A stretch of DNA of 64,000 bases, taken from NCBI GenBank assembly GCA_900312665.1, contig ONZQ02000004.1, forward strand, positions 62,001-126,000, in the 5' to 3' direction. Under the pieces are notes generated by a model. That model saw only the letters and a list, made by a program, of their open reading frames with translations, was not told the DNA's origin and made no database searches. The position numbers and the translations under genes were made by a program. Shown piece after piece: positions 21,992-33,922 of this stretch (its first letter is position 1; each line of letters starts with the position of its first letter). Source of the stretch: Cephalotrichum gorgonifer. Taxonomy: Eukaryota; Ascomycota; Sordariomycetes; Microascales; Microascaceae.

Positions 21992-23014
21992 CTACCTCTT
22001 TGAGACCCTCATGCCACCCCTACCCCTACCTCTACCTCTAGAGCTACCGCCTGACTCCATGCCTCTTATGTCTCTGTCACTAAGGGTCAGCTCCGCACCC
22101 TTCAATCTCCCGATGCCGGGCATATCGAGCCTCGGCCCCCCCCTCTTCTTCCCACCCGCCCTCTTCCCAGGGCCGGCCGCATCGCCACCCTTCCTCTCCA
22201 GGATCACGCCGTTCTCGCGCGCCTCCCGGCGGCGCGTCTCCTCCTTCCGGGTCTTGGTCGACTCGATGCCCTTGCGCATGGACATGGGCATCTTCTTCTG
22301 CTTGAGGATGCTGGCGGACCCGGGGGCGAGCGAGGTGATGCGGAGGTCGGTGGTGTGCATGCGGATGCGGCCCTCGGTGAAGGGCTTGGAGTGGAGCTTG
22401 GAGGTCGGGTCGAGGAGGTGGGACTCTGTTATGAGGCGGTGGAGCTCGAGGTCCTGGGCCAGTAGGGTGCGGGCGTCCTCGGGGTAGTCGGAGGCGGGGG
22501 TTGTTGAGGCGGCGGTCCGCTTGGACTCGGACTCGTGGTGGCTTGGGGGCCGGGAGGACTGGAGGTGGGGTGTGTGTTAGGAGCCGCAGAACGGAGGTGT
22601 GGAAGAGGGAAGGGAAGGGAAGGGGGGTGTTGTTGAGAGGTTGTTACGTACCATGAAGGCCTTGTGCTCACGCTTCCCTAGTAACGCGGTGTTGCTTGTG
22701 GCGGAGGCGCTATAGTCCACCACTTCTACCGCGGGTTCAGGCTCGTCGTCGTCTGATATCCCTCCCCACTCCTCACCGTCCTCGCCAGAGCTGTCTCCGT
22801 CGTCCTCATCTCCATCGCTGTCGCTGCCGCTGTCTCCGTCGAAGTCCTCGTCGTCCTCGTCCTCGTCATGCGCTTTTTTCTCTGCTTTGGAAGATTTCTG
22901 CGGCAACGGCTCGAACTGCGCCTCGAAGTGTTTCCTGAAAATGGCCCGGGCAGCCTCCTCCTCTGCGTCGGTTGGGGTGGTGGCCTTGCGCTTGCGTGAT
23001 GATGCGGTTGGCAT
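21992..23014 (-). CDS. FAF1: FAF1-like pre-rRNA processing / 40S assembly factor
   Basis: Two exons, 22652-23014 and 21992-22558, encode 309 residues. The 93-nt intron (GTACGT donor, CAG acceptor) is phase 0 and joins ...KREHKAFM to SSRPPSHHESESK. The N-terminal third has a basic start (SRKRKATT), a helix with FRKHFEAQFEPL, and a long Asp/Glu/Ser tract (about residues 50-95). The C-terminal half is basic: LKQKKMPMSMRKGIESTK, then RRREARENGVILERK and GPRLDMPGIGRLKGAEL. It closes with an Arg-Gly tail (SSRGRGRGRGGMRVSKR). The DMPGxGRxKGAEL-LS block near the end is what I recognise from yeast Faf1 relatives, nucleolar proteins needed for 18S rRNA maturation. The RG tail suits RNA binding. The assignment rests on motif memory, so the family is likely rather than certain. 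Confidence 0.83.
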
Positions 23015-24464
23015 TGTGGCGGTATGACGGAGGTTTTCTGTGTTTTTTGAGGCTTCAAGGAAATGCCCTTTTCTTTTCCTTTTCGTCTTTTATTTTCGCA
23101 CTCTTTTCGGGTGCGCAAGAACGAGGTCGTTACTGCTGAGTGCCCTTCTTATTGTTTAATAGGCTTCGCGTTTACAAACTTGTAGCGCAAAGCAGAAAAA
23201 AAGGTTTAGGTGGGGCACAAAAAATGATAGTCCCATTGAGGACCGAACCATGGCCTTCTGCGTTCAGCGCTGCGTGGGGGTATGCAAATGTCGGGGCGGG
23301 AGGGGCAGGGGTGGTAGGTGCTATGTATCTCTCAGCTCTTCTAAGAGTAGTTAGTAGTAATACGAGTGAACTCGTAACATGCTGGAGATGAAGGATATCT
23401 CACCCATCCGGGTCGGTGGCGACAGTTAGCAAACTTCATTGAATTCTGTAAACCCTTGTCTCCGATGATGTGTATCAGCGCGTACATATCTCTCTTCCTA
23501 ATGATCGACTCTCCAATCTCGACTACGAATACCTGCATCACTTCACCATTTGGTCGCTGAAGTATGGGATGGGGTGGTGCCCCGACGGCCAATGCTATGG
23601 TCGCATTGGATATGACCTCTGGGGTGGTTCCCCAATCCGAGCGATATTACACACTCTCCCCTTTGGGCCAATCCGTGGGCCGGATGAGGGGTCCAGACGG
23701 TCAGAGGAGGAGGGGGCTGGTGGCGTGGGTGAAGTCGTGAGTGGTGAGGCCATTGCGACACAACGCCAAGTACCCGTACTTAGATGCGACGAATGTGTTG
23801 TTTAATTATGCAACCACTCTCTTGCTGACCAGCGACCAGCGAGCGACCAGCGGCCAGGATCCAGCGACTCAGCCTCTGCCTCTGTCTCTGGCCTCACCCG
23901 TTGCCCACCACACCTTCTTCCCTTGGTTGTATCTCATCACGTTCTGTCCTATCCATCTTTTACCATGAATTCATCGTGAAAGTGACGGCGAAGGCGAAAG
24001 CGAAGGCGAGCGATAAGGCGCATCAGAAACGCAGGCGCAGCCTAGACTTGAGGTATTCTTCGACGGAGCCTACAAGTACTCGTACGCGTACTCCCGCGTA
24101 CAACAGGTATTGAGCGCCTAGCATCCAACACGCAAACACACCTTCTCCCCTTAATTTTTGTTGTTTACCATCGCCATCTCCACGATTAGCGTACGAGGTG
24201 CTTGTACGAGTGCTTTGTAGCCAGCAGGTCGACGATCCGCCGCTCGTTTTCCAATTTCACCTGCCCTGAGCCTACATCCCAACCCCGCGCCCAAGGTAGC
24301 CAACCAGCCAGCCACGCGCGCTCAGCTCCGAGCTCCGAGCTCTCCAGCTCCCAGGTCCGGGCTACGAACTGAGCCGCGCCAGCCTTCAACCTCGTCGCTC
24401 TACCATACCTGAGACCGACCCCTCACAGAGGAACAGCCTTCTCACCCCGAAACTACCGCAGATC
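23015..24464. other. Intergenic, divergent promoters of FAF1 and the HET gene
   Basis: About 1.45 kb between two divergent starts. It includes a short purine tandem (CGAAGGCGAAAGCGAAGGCGA) near 23988 and dispersed motif variants at 24068-24080 and 24190-24210. Short direct repeats also occur (CAGCGACCAGCGAGCGACCAGCGG near 23830, and AGCTCCGAGCTCCGAGCTC near 24330). No gene is recognised. A tRNA-like fragment near 23221-23280 was examined and rejected. Confidence 0.5.
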
Positions 24465-26957
24465 ATGTCTCGGTCTCCTGAGAGGTATCGTCGCGAAGAC
24501 AACAACCCCCCGTCGCCTCTCTCAGACATATCTCCACTCCCTGACGCTCCACCTTCTCCTCCACCTCCACCTCCCCCACCCGCAGACAATCCACGCCGCT
24601 CGTCATACTTTGACGAGCGGAAGCGGGACCGGGACGGGGACCGCGACCGCGACCGGAACAGGGACAGGGATAATAGGGATAGAGATAGGGATAGAGATAG
24701 GGATCGGGATAGGGTTAGAGATAGGGACCGTGACCGTGACCGTGACCGCGATCGCGATCGCGACCGAGACCGAGACCGAGACCGCGACAGCTACCGCGAC
24801 GCCAATCGCCCTAGACATAAGGAGAGGGGCCCAGAGCTGGAGCGGGAGCATGAACATGGGCGGGAGCGAGAGCCAGAGCGGGACCCAAGACTCGACGATG
24901 CGCGCTATCGCCGCCCCCTCACTGAGCGCCAGAGGTCGAGCAATGGCGACGCGCGACACCATCGGTCGCCGAGCGGCGCCCCGGGCCCGCCTGCCCCCGG
25001 TCCACCCGGCGCGCAACGACCCCACGGGCTAGGAAAACCACCTCCGAGCCCCGTTCGCCGCCAGAGCATCAGGGATAAGATCAAGTCATCGTGGGGTGGC
25101 ATTCTTCCCGGGAACAACGTGTCGCGGCGAGTGTCGGCCGCGGCTTCGACGTCGGCCGCCGCGAAGGCCAACCCGGTCATCAGGATACGGACATGGCTGG
25201 AGCAGTGCAACACCGAGCACGGCAGGCACTGCTACGACGGCGCTGCCGACAGCACCACCTTCAGGCCCATGTGGTTCATCGACTGCGTCACGTCACAGCT
25301 TGTCAGGTCGCGCCCCGGCGACCGGTACGTCGCCCTCAGCTACGTCTGGGAGCCCCCGGGCAGGCGGCCGCGCGTGGTATCGCTGTCGACCACCGTCGCG
25401 TCCCTCGAGAAGAAGATACCCGAGGATGACCTACCCCAGGCTATTGTCGACGCCATGTGGCTCACGCGCAAGCTCAACCTGACCCTCCTATGGGTCGACC
25501 GCCTTTGCATCGTGCAGGACGACGAGAGGGAGAAGGATAGGCATGTCAGGAACATGGCCTACGTATTCGCCAACGCATACCTGACCATCGTCGCCGCCAG
25601 TGGGAATGCGAACTCCCGCCTCGGCGGCCTGGACGGGAAATCGGCGAATAAGCCGCCCGCCAGGCCGACGAACAAGTCACACAACGACCTCGTGGCGGAG
25701 TCGAAGTGGAACACGCGCGCGTGGACGGTCGAGGAGGCCCTCTACGCGAGAAGGGCCGTCTACGTTTTCGAGGACACGGTGACCTGGGAGTGTCACTGCG
25801 AAACGCTGCAGGGCACCCAGAGCAGGCTGAGGATGCTCAAACCGGGCTCCTCAAACAAGTGCATGAGCCGGCTAGGAAGCGCACACCTCGCCTACCAGCA
25901 CTCCCCGTGGCCCGACATAGACGACTACGCGCGGATCGTCATGGACTACACGATGAGGAGACTCTTCTTCGTCGAGGACACGCCAAGAGCATTCGCCGGC
26001 GTCACGTCAGTGCTGTCCAAGGTCTTCCCCGGCGGGTTTATCTGGGGCCTGCCCGTGATGTTCCTCGAAGCGGCGCTGCTCTGGCAGCCTCAGATCTCGA
26101 TCCGGAGAAAGACGCTCCCCATCGACTCTACGCACCACAACGCCCTCCCCTCGTGGTCCTGGATGGGCTGGTACTTCGACGATGTACCCGTGGATCTACT
26201 CCTCTGGCGCGCCGCGGCGGACTACGTCGAGTCGTCGCCTCCCTTCAAGCGCGGCGCCTCCGCGCGGCGCTTTCAATCCCAGTTCCACTTCCGCCTCAGG
26301 ACTATGGGCTTCCCCTGGGCCATCACAGACCGGACCATCAGCACGCCCCTCTTGACCGACGGCCTCCAGTACCGCGGCAAGTCGTTCCGGCGCTCGGCGT
26401 CCCTGCCCGACGGCTGGACCCGCGACAACTACGACTTCAAGCACGCGTCGGACCCGCACACCATCTTCCGCTACCCCATCCCCGTGCCACCCACGAGCGG
26501 GCCGGAGCAGCTCATCATGGCGCCGGCGCCCCCCGGCAGCTACCTGTCCTTCACGACGACCCGGGGCTACTTCGACGTCGACATCAGCCGCGTCAAGGCC
26601 CTGAAGACGCGCACGAACCCGCCCGTCGCCATCGGTAACATCTACGACCGCGGGGGCCGGTGGGCCGGGCAGTTCCGGAGCCACGACTCGTGGCTGGGCA
26701 TCCAGACGTCCAACCACGACGGGGAGGAGAAGCTGGAATTCATCGCCATATCGGAGGGGTCGGAGCGAGGCGGGTCGCACATCTTCGACGAGGAGGTCCT
26801 GAGGAACGTGCAGGACTCGGACGGGGTCGTCGACTTCGTCAACGTCATGTGGGTGGAGCGCGTGGGGGACATCTGCTACAGGCGGGGGCTCGGGCATATT
26901 GTGTTGCCGGTGTGGAGCGCGCAAGCCAAGGATCGGGTCCCTATCTTACTGGGGTGA
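24465..26957 (+). CDS. HET-domain protein with N-terminal Arg-Asp repeat
   Basis: Single exon, 830 residues, ATG in the context AGATCATGT. Residues 1-50 are Ser/Pro-rich with a run of nine Pro. Residues 54-106 are almost pure Arg-Asp dipeptides. Residues 110-200 are Arg/Glu/Pro-rich. A helical segment (VIRIRTWLEQCNTEH) leads into the HET domain at about 286-440. The three HET blocks are visible: RYVALSYVWEPP (block 1, with Val where YxWG usually has Cys), LPQAIVDAMWLTRKLNLTLLW running into VDRLCIVQDD (block 2), and AYVFANAYLTIVAASG with the WNTRAWTVEEAL region (block 3). HET proteins control heterokaryon incompatibility or allorecognition and, when active, trigger programmed cell death. The C-terminal 350 residues have no family I can name. 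No NACHT/NLR or WD repeats are present, so it is a stand-alone HET protein. The gene is strongly GC-rich, which produces long antisense open frames that are not genes. Regulation is not visible. Confidence 0.93.
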   Translation: MSRSPERYRREDNNPPSPLSDISPLPDAPPSPPPPPPPPADNPRRSSYFDERKRDRDGDRDRDRNRDRDNRDRDRDRDRDRDRVRDRDRDRDRDRDRDRDRDRDRDRDSYRDANRPRHKERGPELEREHEHGREREPERDPRLDDARYRRPLTERQRSSNGDARHHRSPSGAPGPPAPGPPGAQRPHGLGKPPPSPVRRQSIRDKIKSSWGGILPGNNVSRRVSAAASTSAAAKANPVIRIRTWLEQCNTEHGRHCYDGAADSTTFRPMWFIDCVTSQLVRSRPGDRYVALSYVWEPPGRRPRVVSLSTTVASLEKKIPEDDLPQAIVDAMWLTRKLNLTLLWVDRLCIVQDDEREKDRHVRNMAYVFANAYLTIVAASGNANSRLGGLDGKSANKPPARPTNKSHNDLVAESKWNTRAWTVEEALYARRAVYVFEDTVTWECHCETLQGTQSRLRMLKPGSSNKCMSRLGSAHLAYQHSPWPDIDDYARIVMDYTMRRLFFVEDTPRAFAGVTSVLSKVFPGGFIWGLPVMFLEAALLWQPQISIRRKTLPIDSTHHNALPSWSWMGWYFDDVPVDLLLWRAAADYVESSPPFKRGASARRFQSQFHFRLRTMGFPWAITDRTISTPLLTDGLQYRGKSFRRSASLPDGWTRDNYDFKHASDPHTIFRYPIPVPPTSGPEQLIMAPAPPGSYLSFTTTRGYFDVDISRVKALKTRTNPPVAIGNIYDRGGRWAGQFRSHDSWLGIQTSNHDGEEKLEFIAISEGSERGGSHIFDEEVLRNVQDSDGVVDFVNVMWVERVGDICYRRGLGHIVLPVWSAQAKDRVPILLG
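24624..24782 (+). repeat. Coding hexanucleotide repeat encoding (Arg-Asp)n
   Basis: About 26 six-base units lie inside the HET gene. They fall in blocks: GACCGN first, then AGGGAT/AGAGAT units, then CGTGAC three times, CGCGAT/CGCGAC, and CGAGAC three times. The DNA changes from block to block but the peptide stays Arg-Asp. Confidence 0.9.
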
Positions 26958-28055
26958 AGAAGGCTTGGGGGGTTCGGTTGGCTCGTTCTCTACGGAACCT
27001 CTACTACGCGGTTGTGCTAGCGGTAGTCATAAGGGAGTTTGAAGGTTGTGTTAGGATGGGGGGTTTGGGAGGTTTGACTTACAAAAGGTATCTGGGAATG
27101 TGAAGTGAGGGGGGGAGAGGGGCAGACAGGTGTTACTCGTCTTGTATGTGGGATGGTGGCTACGGCTATATGTTTCTATGGTTATATGATGATAGGCTCT
27201 ACGAGGCTTTTGTCGGTGTTGGGGTGTACTATCTCCTTCTCAGGGGATCTCAATCAGATTCGTTTAACATAATATTTCATCTAGCTCAATGCTGGACGCA
27301 GGACAAATCGCTGACTACTTATATTTTGGCTCTCCCCGTCTACATATTTTGCTATTACCGCCCTCGGTCTTTGTTTCCCATGACCAGTGTCAATCTTGAA
27401 TGTATCAAAGGCGCGAAACGATGAGGAGTAAAAAGCGCAATAGAGTTCAGATCCACTTTCCCACCCATTTTGATTCTTCTATTAAAGTACACATTCCGCC
27501 GCTGTCTAGACAGAATTAAAGAATGGGAACACATAATCCGACACGCATGCAAGCCCACACCAAGAAGCCCAGCGGTTCTTTTCCTCCCCCTCCACAGCGA
27601 GAAAGAAGGGGAAGATATCTCAGCAGCATACTGCTCGCCCCCCCGGCCTGTCCCCGTTTCCCAAGAACCATCTTGCATAGCAAACGACCACCTTCCCCGG
27701 ACCCAGGACGAGTGCCTTTCTTGTCCGCCGTCTAAGACATGGAGGAGAAATGTGGGAAACGGGGACAGAAAGGAAGAAGAAGAAGAAGGAGAGAGAGAGA
27801 AACCGAGGTCTGGAGGGCAGCACAAGAGAATCAAAAAAGCAAAAGAAAAGGAAAACGGAAAAGAAAAAAGAATATAAACACAATACTGATTTTCCATGGT
27901 ACACATGCTCACCCCGAGCACCTTCGCCCACACCTCTCACACACCACCCCCGCCGGATATCCCAAGCCCCCCGAACGCCCCGGGAAAGAAAAAAAAAGGA
28001 CCAACCCCCCGCTAAAAACACACGAGCAATCCTGATTCAGTTGAGCGGACGGGGA
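26958..28055. other. Intergenic, between convergent HET and SNF2 genes
   Basis: Holds both 3' UTRs. There is a purine-rich stretch at 27740-27880 (AGAAGAAGAAGAAGG and AAAAGAAAAGGAAAA-like), whose open frames on both strands are low complexity. No gene recognised. Confidence 0.55.
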
Positions 28056-31000
28056 TTAACCATCCGCCTTGTCGCCATTGGCAGCCTCCTTTGCACTAGA
28101 CGAGACCAGCCTGATCCTGGTGCCTGACGTCGATGCGGGCTGCGGCGTACCGTTGGTAGAAGCGGCCGCCGACTCTATCTTGCTCCCAAGCGGCTGTTCG
28201 AGCTCCTGCAGCTCGGGGCTCTTCTCGAGCTCTGCCTGGAACCGGGCATTGAAGAAATCCTGTGGAGAACGTTAGCAACTATCACACAGCGGAGCAACCC
28301 GCCCCAGTACTGATATCGCGTCAGCGACAGGGATACTATACTACTAACCTCGATTGTCGTGGCATCCTTGTACAGTATGCTACCATCCTCGTTGTACGTC
28401 CGACAGTTATTAAGCATCAGCTCGACGTCCTTCCGCATGTCACTCAGACTCTTGTACTCTTGCTTCTTGATCTTGGCCTCGATCATCTTCATCGAGATGG
28501 GCGACTGGATGATAACGTAGTAATCCGCGTAGTCTCGCTTCGGCGGCAATTTGATGAACGGTCCGATGATGAGTCGCTTGGCAGGCTCCGAGTCGTCGTC
28601 GTCGACAGGGTCGATTAAGTCGTCCACCTCGAAATTCATGAGCGCGTCGAAAAGTGCCCTCAAGCTCTTCTGTAGACTGACGCGCGTTTCGTCGTTCGCC
28701 GCAGGAACCGCCTTTGGCCGCCCTAGAGGGCCGCGGCGCTTCTTCGCCGGAGGCTCATCGTCGCCGTCTTCGGCCTTGCGTTTCTCAGTCTTGGAACCCG
28801 GTTTCCGTCCGCGCTTCTTGGGCGTTTCGACCTCGACCTCGGCTTCCACCTCCTCCGTGCTGGCACGACTGCCTGCTGGTGAGCCGGCCGCAGAAGATTG
28901 CCCAGCCTTGGCCAGCCGCTTCAGCCTGTTTGCTTCCCGCTTGTCGCGGCGGGCCTGCTTCCTCGCGGCTGCGGCATCGGGCGTGTCCTCATCGTCATCC
29001 ACCGCCATAAGCCACTGCTCTTCGGTGAGACCGTCGTCGTACTGCACCCTGGTGCGCTCACGAGCACCGCGGCCGAGCACCGTCTCCTCCTCCTCCTCCT
29101 CGACAGGGTTGTCGTGAAGGTAGATATCAGGTAACTCTTCATCTACCATGAGCCTGGGCTTCCCCTGGCACCCTGGCGCGGTACCATACACAGGGTCCTT
29201 CCTCCGCTCCTCGTCTATCTTCTGGAATATGGGCAGCTCGTCATCATTCCGTGCCAAGATCATGTTCAGTTCGTCGTCATTCATCTCCTCCTGCTCGCCC
29301 GACTCGGCCAGTTCTGCCGTCTCGAGGAGTGTCCTCAACATGGCGTCTCGGTCCGTCTCCGAAGACTTGTTATCGAATTTACCGGCCTGGATGATTTTGC
29401 CATCCATATCAAGCTTGAACCTAGCACGTTCGAGGATCCTCTCCTCCACGGAATTCGAACTGACCAGTCGGAGAATTCGGACTTCATTCTTCTGACCGAT
29501 ACGGTGAGCACGATCTTGTGCTTGCAAATCCTGGTGAGGGTTCCAATCCGAATCGTAAATGATGACGGTATCGGCCGTCTGGAGGTTCAGACCTAGACCA
29601 CCGGCGCGAGTCGAGAGGAGGAAGACGTCGTACTTGGAGTTGGGTTCGTTGAAGAGTCTCAGCAGGTCAGACCGATCATCAGCCTTGGTCGTACCATCGA
29701 GTCGGAGATATTCCATCTTGCGGTATCTCAAGTAGTCCTCCATGATATCCATGATGGCAGTCATCTGGAAGAACATGAGAACACGGTGGCCCGTGGCCGC
29801 ATATTTTGGGAGAATTCGATCAAGAAGCTCAAACTTTCCAGCAGTCCGCCACAGCATGTCGTTGCTAACGTTGTGAGGGTTCATCAGGTTCTCCACCTCG
29901 TCAAACACGAACGGATGGTTGCAGAGCTTTCGCAGCTGCATGATCATGTTGCTGAGGCCACGAGCACCAGTCTTGCCACCCTTGCCGTCGCTGAAGATGA
30001 GCTTGTTGTGTGTAGCCATCTGCTTGTGGAGCTTGGCCTGCAGAGACGAGAACTTGCACTTGATGACCTTCTCGGTCTTGTCGGGAAGATCCTTCTCCAC
30101 ATCCTTTTTGAGGCGGCGAAGAAGGAAGGGCCGCAGGACTTTGTGGAGACGCCTGATTACGAGAATCTGCTCTTCTTCCGTCAGGTCCATCTTGTCCTGG
30201 CTACCAGTGTTGGCAAACGGTGTATTGAACCACTCGTCGAAAGTGGTCGCCGACTTGAAGATGTTGGGCAGGACGAAATTCAACATCGCCCACAGTTCGC
30301 CGAGGTTATTCTGAAGCGGTGTACCGGTGAGAATGAGGCGGAACCTGGTCGAGTAGTAGTTCTGGATGGTGGCGGTAAGTTTGGACTGCGTGTTCTTCAT
30401 GCGGTGACCTTCGTCGATGATCATGTGGAACCATTTGATCTTGCTGAGGATGGGACGATCCTTGATGATGTACTCGTACGTTGTCAGGAGGACCTGGAAC
30501 CTGCCCTGCCGAATCTTCTCCTGCTGCTGCTTGCGCACATTCGGGGGCCCCTTGTAGACTATTCGAGCGATCGACGGCGCCCACTTTTCGAATTCCAGGT
30601 TCCAGTTGGTCAGTGTACTGAGAGGGACAATGACAAGGTACGGTCCCATCTGCTGCTTCTTCTCGATGAGGTAGGTGATGAGACTGATCGTCTGGATGGT
30701 CTTTCCGAGACCCATCTCGTCGGCGAGGATACCGTTCAGGTTGTTGTTGTAGAGCGACAACATCCACTGTAATCCCTTGATCTGGTACTCCTTGAGGGTG
30801 CCACCGACAAGTATGTCGGCCTGAGCCGTGACTTCCTCCTTGATGCGGTGGGCGACGGCATAGTAGTCAATCTTGGGACCCGATTCTTCGCCATCCTCCT
30901 CCTCCTCCGACTCACTCTCGGGTTCGGGCGATACACCCTCGTCCCCATATCTCTCGGCCGCCTTGCGCTGCTGCGACTTGACGGATGACGCGAGTTGCTT

Positions 31001-32521
31001 GAGGAAGCCGTCGGTCTGCCTGAGTAGGTGAGTGATACGGGTATCCTTCGCCTGGTCAAGCAGTTTCATGTAGGCCTCCTCGTCGTTGGCCTTGAGGGCT
31101 TGGAGACGCTGCTTGGCCGTCCGCTCAATCCGCTTCTGCTCTTCCTTCTCGATGTTGTAGTGCTGGTTGTGCATGACCTTGCATAGCTTGTGGGCCTTGC
31201 TCTTCTGCGCTTCGGCCGTGTTGAGGATCTCCGCACGGTGGTTGCAGATGGCTCGGAGGAAGTCGACGTGCTTCTTCTTCTCGCGGTTCTCGCGGGCATC
31301 GCGCTGCTGCTTCTCCAGCTTCTCCGTGATGCGGGCCTCCCTGACGCTCTGCTTCTTCATGCGGCGGTAGTTGCTGCGATTGGTGGTCATCGCCAAGTTG
31401 TCGTAAGACATCATCATCTGGCCGACCTTTTCGCGCAGCTTCCGTTGCCTTGCATACTGCTCCAGGGCCTTCATCTCGATTATCGCCTTCACCCGTATGC
31501 GCTCATCAGCGGTCGTAACCTCTTGCTTCGAGTCCCAGTGGGCAAAGTTGGCGGGCACAGACTTCAGCTCCGAGTATCTGTGGCTCATCCTGTTGAAGAG
31601 AGACCGCTCCTGCTCGAGTCGGACCTGGTCCAAATCAACCCCAGTGGGGAAGATGCTCGGGATGATCCAGCGATTTTTGCGCTGGCTGTGGTCGTAGTAA
31701 CTGATCGCATTCCTCAACATGCCAAAAGGAGACTTGAATGTGTGTGGTGACTGGTCCTTAAGCGCAACCTCGTCCGGCACGCCATCGACGTCGGTGGTTG
31801 CCTTGGTCGAGGGGTCCTGAGACGCGCCAGACGTGACCTGGGCTGTCGGCTCGTGGAGCGAGGCCTGCCGCCTTTGGCGCTGTGAGAATATGGTCTGGCG
31901 GATATTCTGTGGAAGACCGGCGTTCCTCGACAGAAGCTTAAAGGCGCTGATCTGTTGTCTCAGCATGGCGAGTTGCTGTTGGGAAAAGAGGGCCGCGTTA
32001 ACGCCATTTTGCGCGCTGGACGGTGACGCAGTTGACCCCGGGCCGGGCGCAGGCCCGGCGGGTTGAGTGGGCGTAGCTAGGCTAGCAGGTGCCTGCGGCC
32101 TAGCATGTTGCGATCCATTGACACCGTTTGGCGTATTCTGGGTCTGATGATGGGCCTGCTGTGACTGCTGCTGAAGAAAGTGTTGCTTCAGGCGGTGGGC
32201 TTGCTGGGCGCTGCGCAAGATTTGTTGGACTTTGATGAATTCAGGATCGCTCGGCGAGACGCCAGAGTCTTTCATGTGCTTAAACTTCTGTTACATGTGT
32301 TAGCGGGGGGTCGGCTCATGGAGGCGGTGACGCGACACGACGAATGACTTTCAAAGGGAAGGGGGTTGGATGGTGCGACTGGCGGTATCGTGCACCGAGA
32401 CGCGCGCGCATGAGACAAAACGTACCCTGTACACTTCTTCAACCTCCTGTTTAGGGGGTACAGTCGGCATCGCCGCACCAAGGTGCTGCTGGACAGCCGG
32501 GCTAGGCTGCACGGAGGCCAT
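28056..32521 (-). CDS. snf21: SNF2/STH1-type chromatin-remodelling ATPase with bromodomain
   Basis: Three exons, 32426-32521, 28349-32287 and 28056-28259, give 1412 residues. Introns are 138 and 89 nt, and all junctions are phase 0. Domain order fits the catalytic subunit of RSC or SWI/SNF. A QLQ motif lies at about 130-166 (FSQQQLAMLRQQISAFKLL). An HSA-like basic helical region lies at about 285-440. Next comes an acidic linker, then the DEXD helicase from about 526 with DEMGLGKT (about 555-562) and DEGH (about 657-660). HELICc follows, with LLSTRAGGLGLNLQ and QAQDRAHRIGQ. After it come a SnAC-like region, an AT-hook (KKRGRKPGSK), and a C-terminal bromodomain with PISMKMIEAKIKK and NCRTYNEDGS. 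The last intron splits the bromodomain tail. The complex slides and ejects nucleosomes in the nucleus. The first in-frame ATG after the upstream stop is at 32521. Snf2 and Sth1 paralogues are hard to separate by eye; the moderate length and short N-terminus lean towards the RSC-type Sth1/Snf21. Confidence 0.96.
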
Positions 32522-33922
32522 GTTGCCGGTCCAAATGCCCAGGCCCCTTGTACGGTGTGCTGATGCGTTTTCCTGAATTGATTTTTTACTCTGTAAACTA
32601 TTCAAAGCTCATATCGCGAGAGCGATGTCGACGTCGGTCGGGGGATCTAGAGTGGAGTGACCACTACGTGAAGGCGCGTCAAGACGAGACTTGACTTGAC
32701 GTGCTCGTCGATGCAGTGCAATCGTCTGGGTGGCGGGTATAAAGGAGCGACGCGAGTTTGGTGGGCAGCGATTAAGGGAGGGCGCGCGCGAAGCCAACAC
32801 CAAAATGGCGGATGCGGATCGGGGAAGATCGAGGTTTTGGTAGTAGTACGAGGCAGACGTGGGCCGGTGAGGACGGGGGGTTGCGTCGGGGGAGGATAAA
32901 TGTCCCTTTGTTCAGCCGCGTCGTCGAAGTAATTTTCTGTCGATGCCGCGCTTGCAAAATTCGTAAAACCAGATGGCTGTTGGCGCGAGCGTGGGGGGGG
33001 GCGAGGCGAAGTGAAAATGCGAAGGGGGGAGAGGGCGGGAGGGTAAGCGACAGTCGAGGGCAAAAAAAAAAAAATTGCCCAGTTGGGAGTCGATAAAGTC
33101 GCGTGGGGAAGGTTTTCCTTGATGGGACGCGCGATGGAATCGCGCGGGAAGGGCGATTCGAGATGGGACTGATGGCTACCTCGAGGGGCCTTGCGATTTT
33201 CGATGCGCCGTCGGCGGTTGATGATGGGGGAGTTGAAGAACCACAACGAACAAAGATTCAGCGTGATTGTTGGTGCGGTCTGCAAATACGCGAGCCACAG
33301 TAAATTCCAGCACGAAGGAGGCAGCAATAGTGGTATTGGGCTTAAGTAAGCGAGCTAGCTAGTACCTATGGTCCAAATTTTGTGGGGCCCCTGATCCATG
33401 TACCGCGTTTAACACGTGACTTTGGGTCACTCCCTACCCCCTAGCGTGTTTTCTCGCTCCAACCCAGCGAACGAGGCCTAGGAGAACTACTTGATAGAGG
33501 GTGACCAGGGGGGCAAGTTACTTGTGCTTGTAGAGCTTGGCTTGTCGCCACCATTAATAAGATGCACTACTCCGTGTACTTGCAGGGAGAGGGCGGTCCG
33601 GGGGCGTATTAATAGTGATTCCGGAGTAGCTGGGTACCTGGGTAGGTACCTGGTCGGTCCCATGCAATGCGGATCCCGCTTGCTTTAATCAAGTAGCGAA
33701 GCCAAGCACTGGCTGGGAGAGGACCTGTTTCAGTTTCACTCACCACAGCCGCCCGTACGGCATGTAGAGTCTGCGTCTACCAGGTGTTTGTAGGTTTCCT
33801 GGAATCAGCAAAATGCAACGAGCCCTTCTCCACAAGCAAGCTTTCTCTAGGCCATCTCCCATAACCATCATCGTACACGCAATCTGGAAAGAGTCAAGGA
33901 CGAACGTGGGGGAAGAAAGTCA
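32522..33922. other. Upstream region of the SNF2 gene and WDR70 3' flank
   Basis: Both neighbours are on the minus strand, so this holds the SNF2 promoter and the WDR70 3' UTR. Features are a 13-base A run near 33062, GGGGGGG near 32994, and a partly palindromic GGTACCTGGGTAGGTACC near 33632. No gene recognised. Confidence 0.5.

Noticed and set aside
23221..23280. tRNA-like fragment on the minus strand (GGTTCGGTCC box-B-like element followed by a T run)
   Set aside because: No 5' acceptor strand pairs with the putative 3' end and no clover-leaf can be drawn; at best a decayed relic.
25706..26924. Long open frames overlapping the HET gene on both strands (310 and 242 codons)
   Set aside because: They are by-products of high GC at third positions; the HET frame carries the family motifs.
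29786..30772. 328-codon frame antisense to the SNF2 helicase
   Set aside because: Mirror of a strongly conserved coding exon; the translation has no family features.
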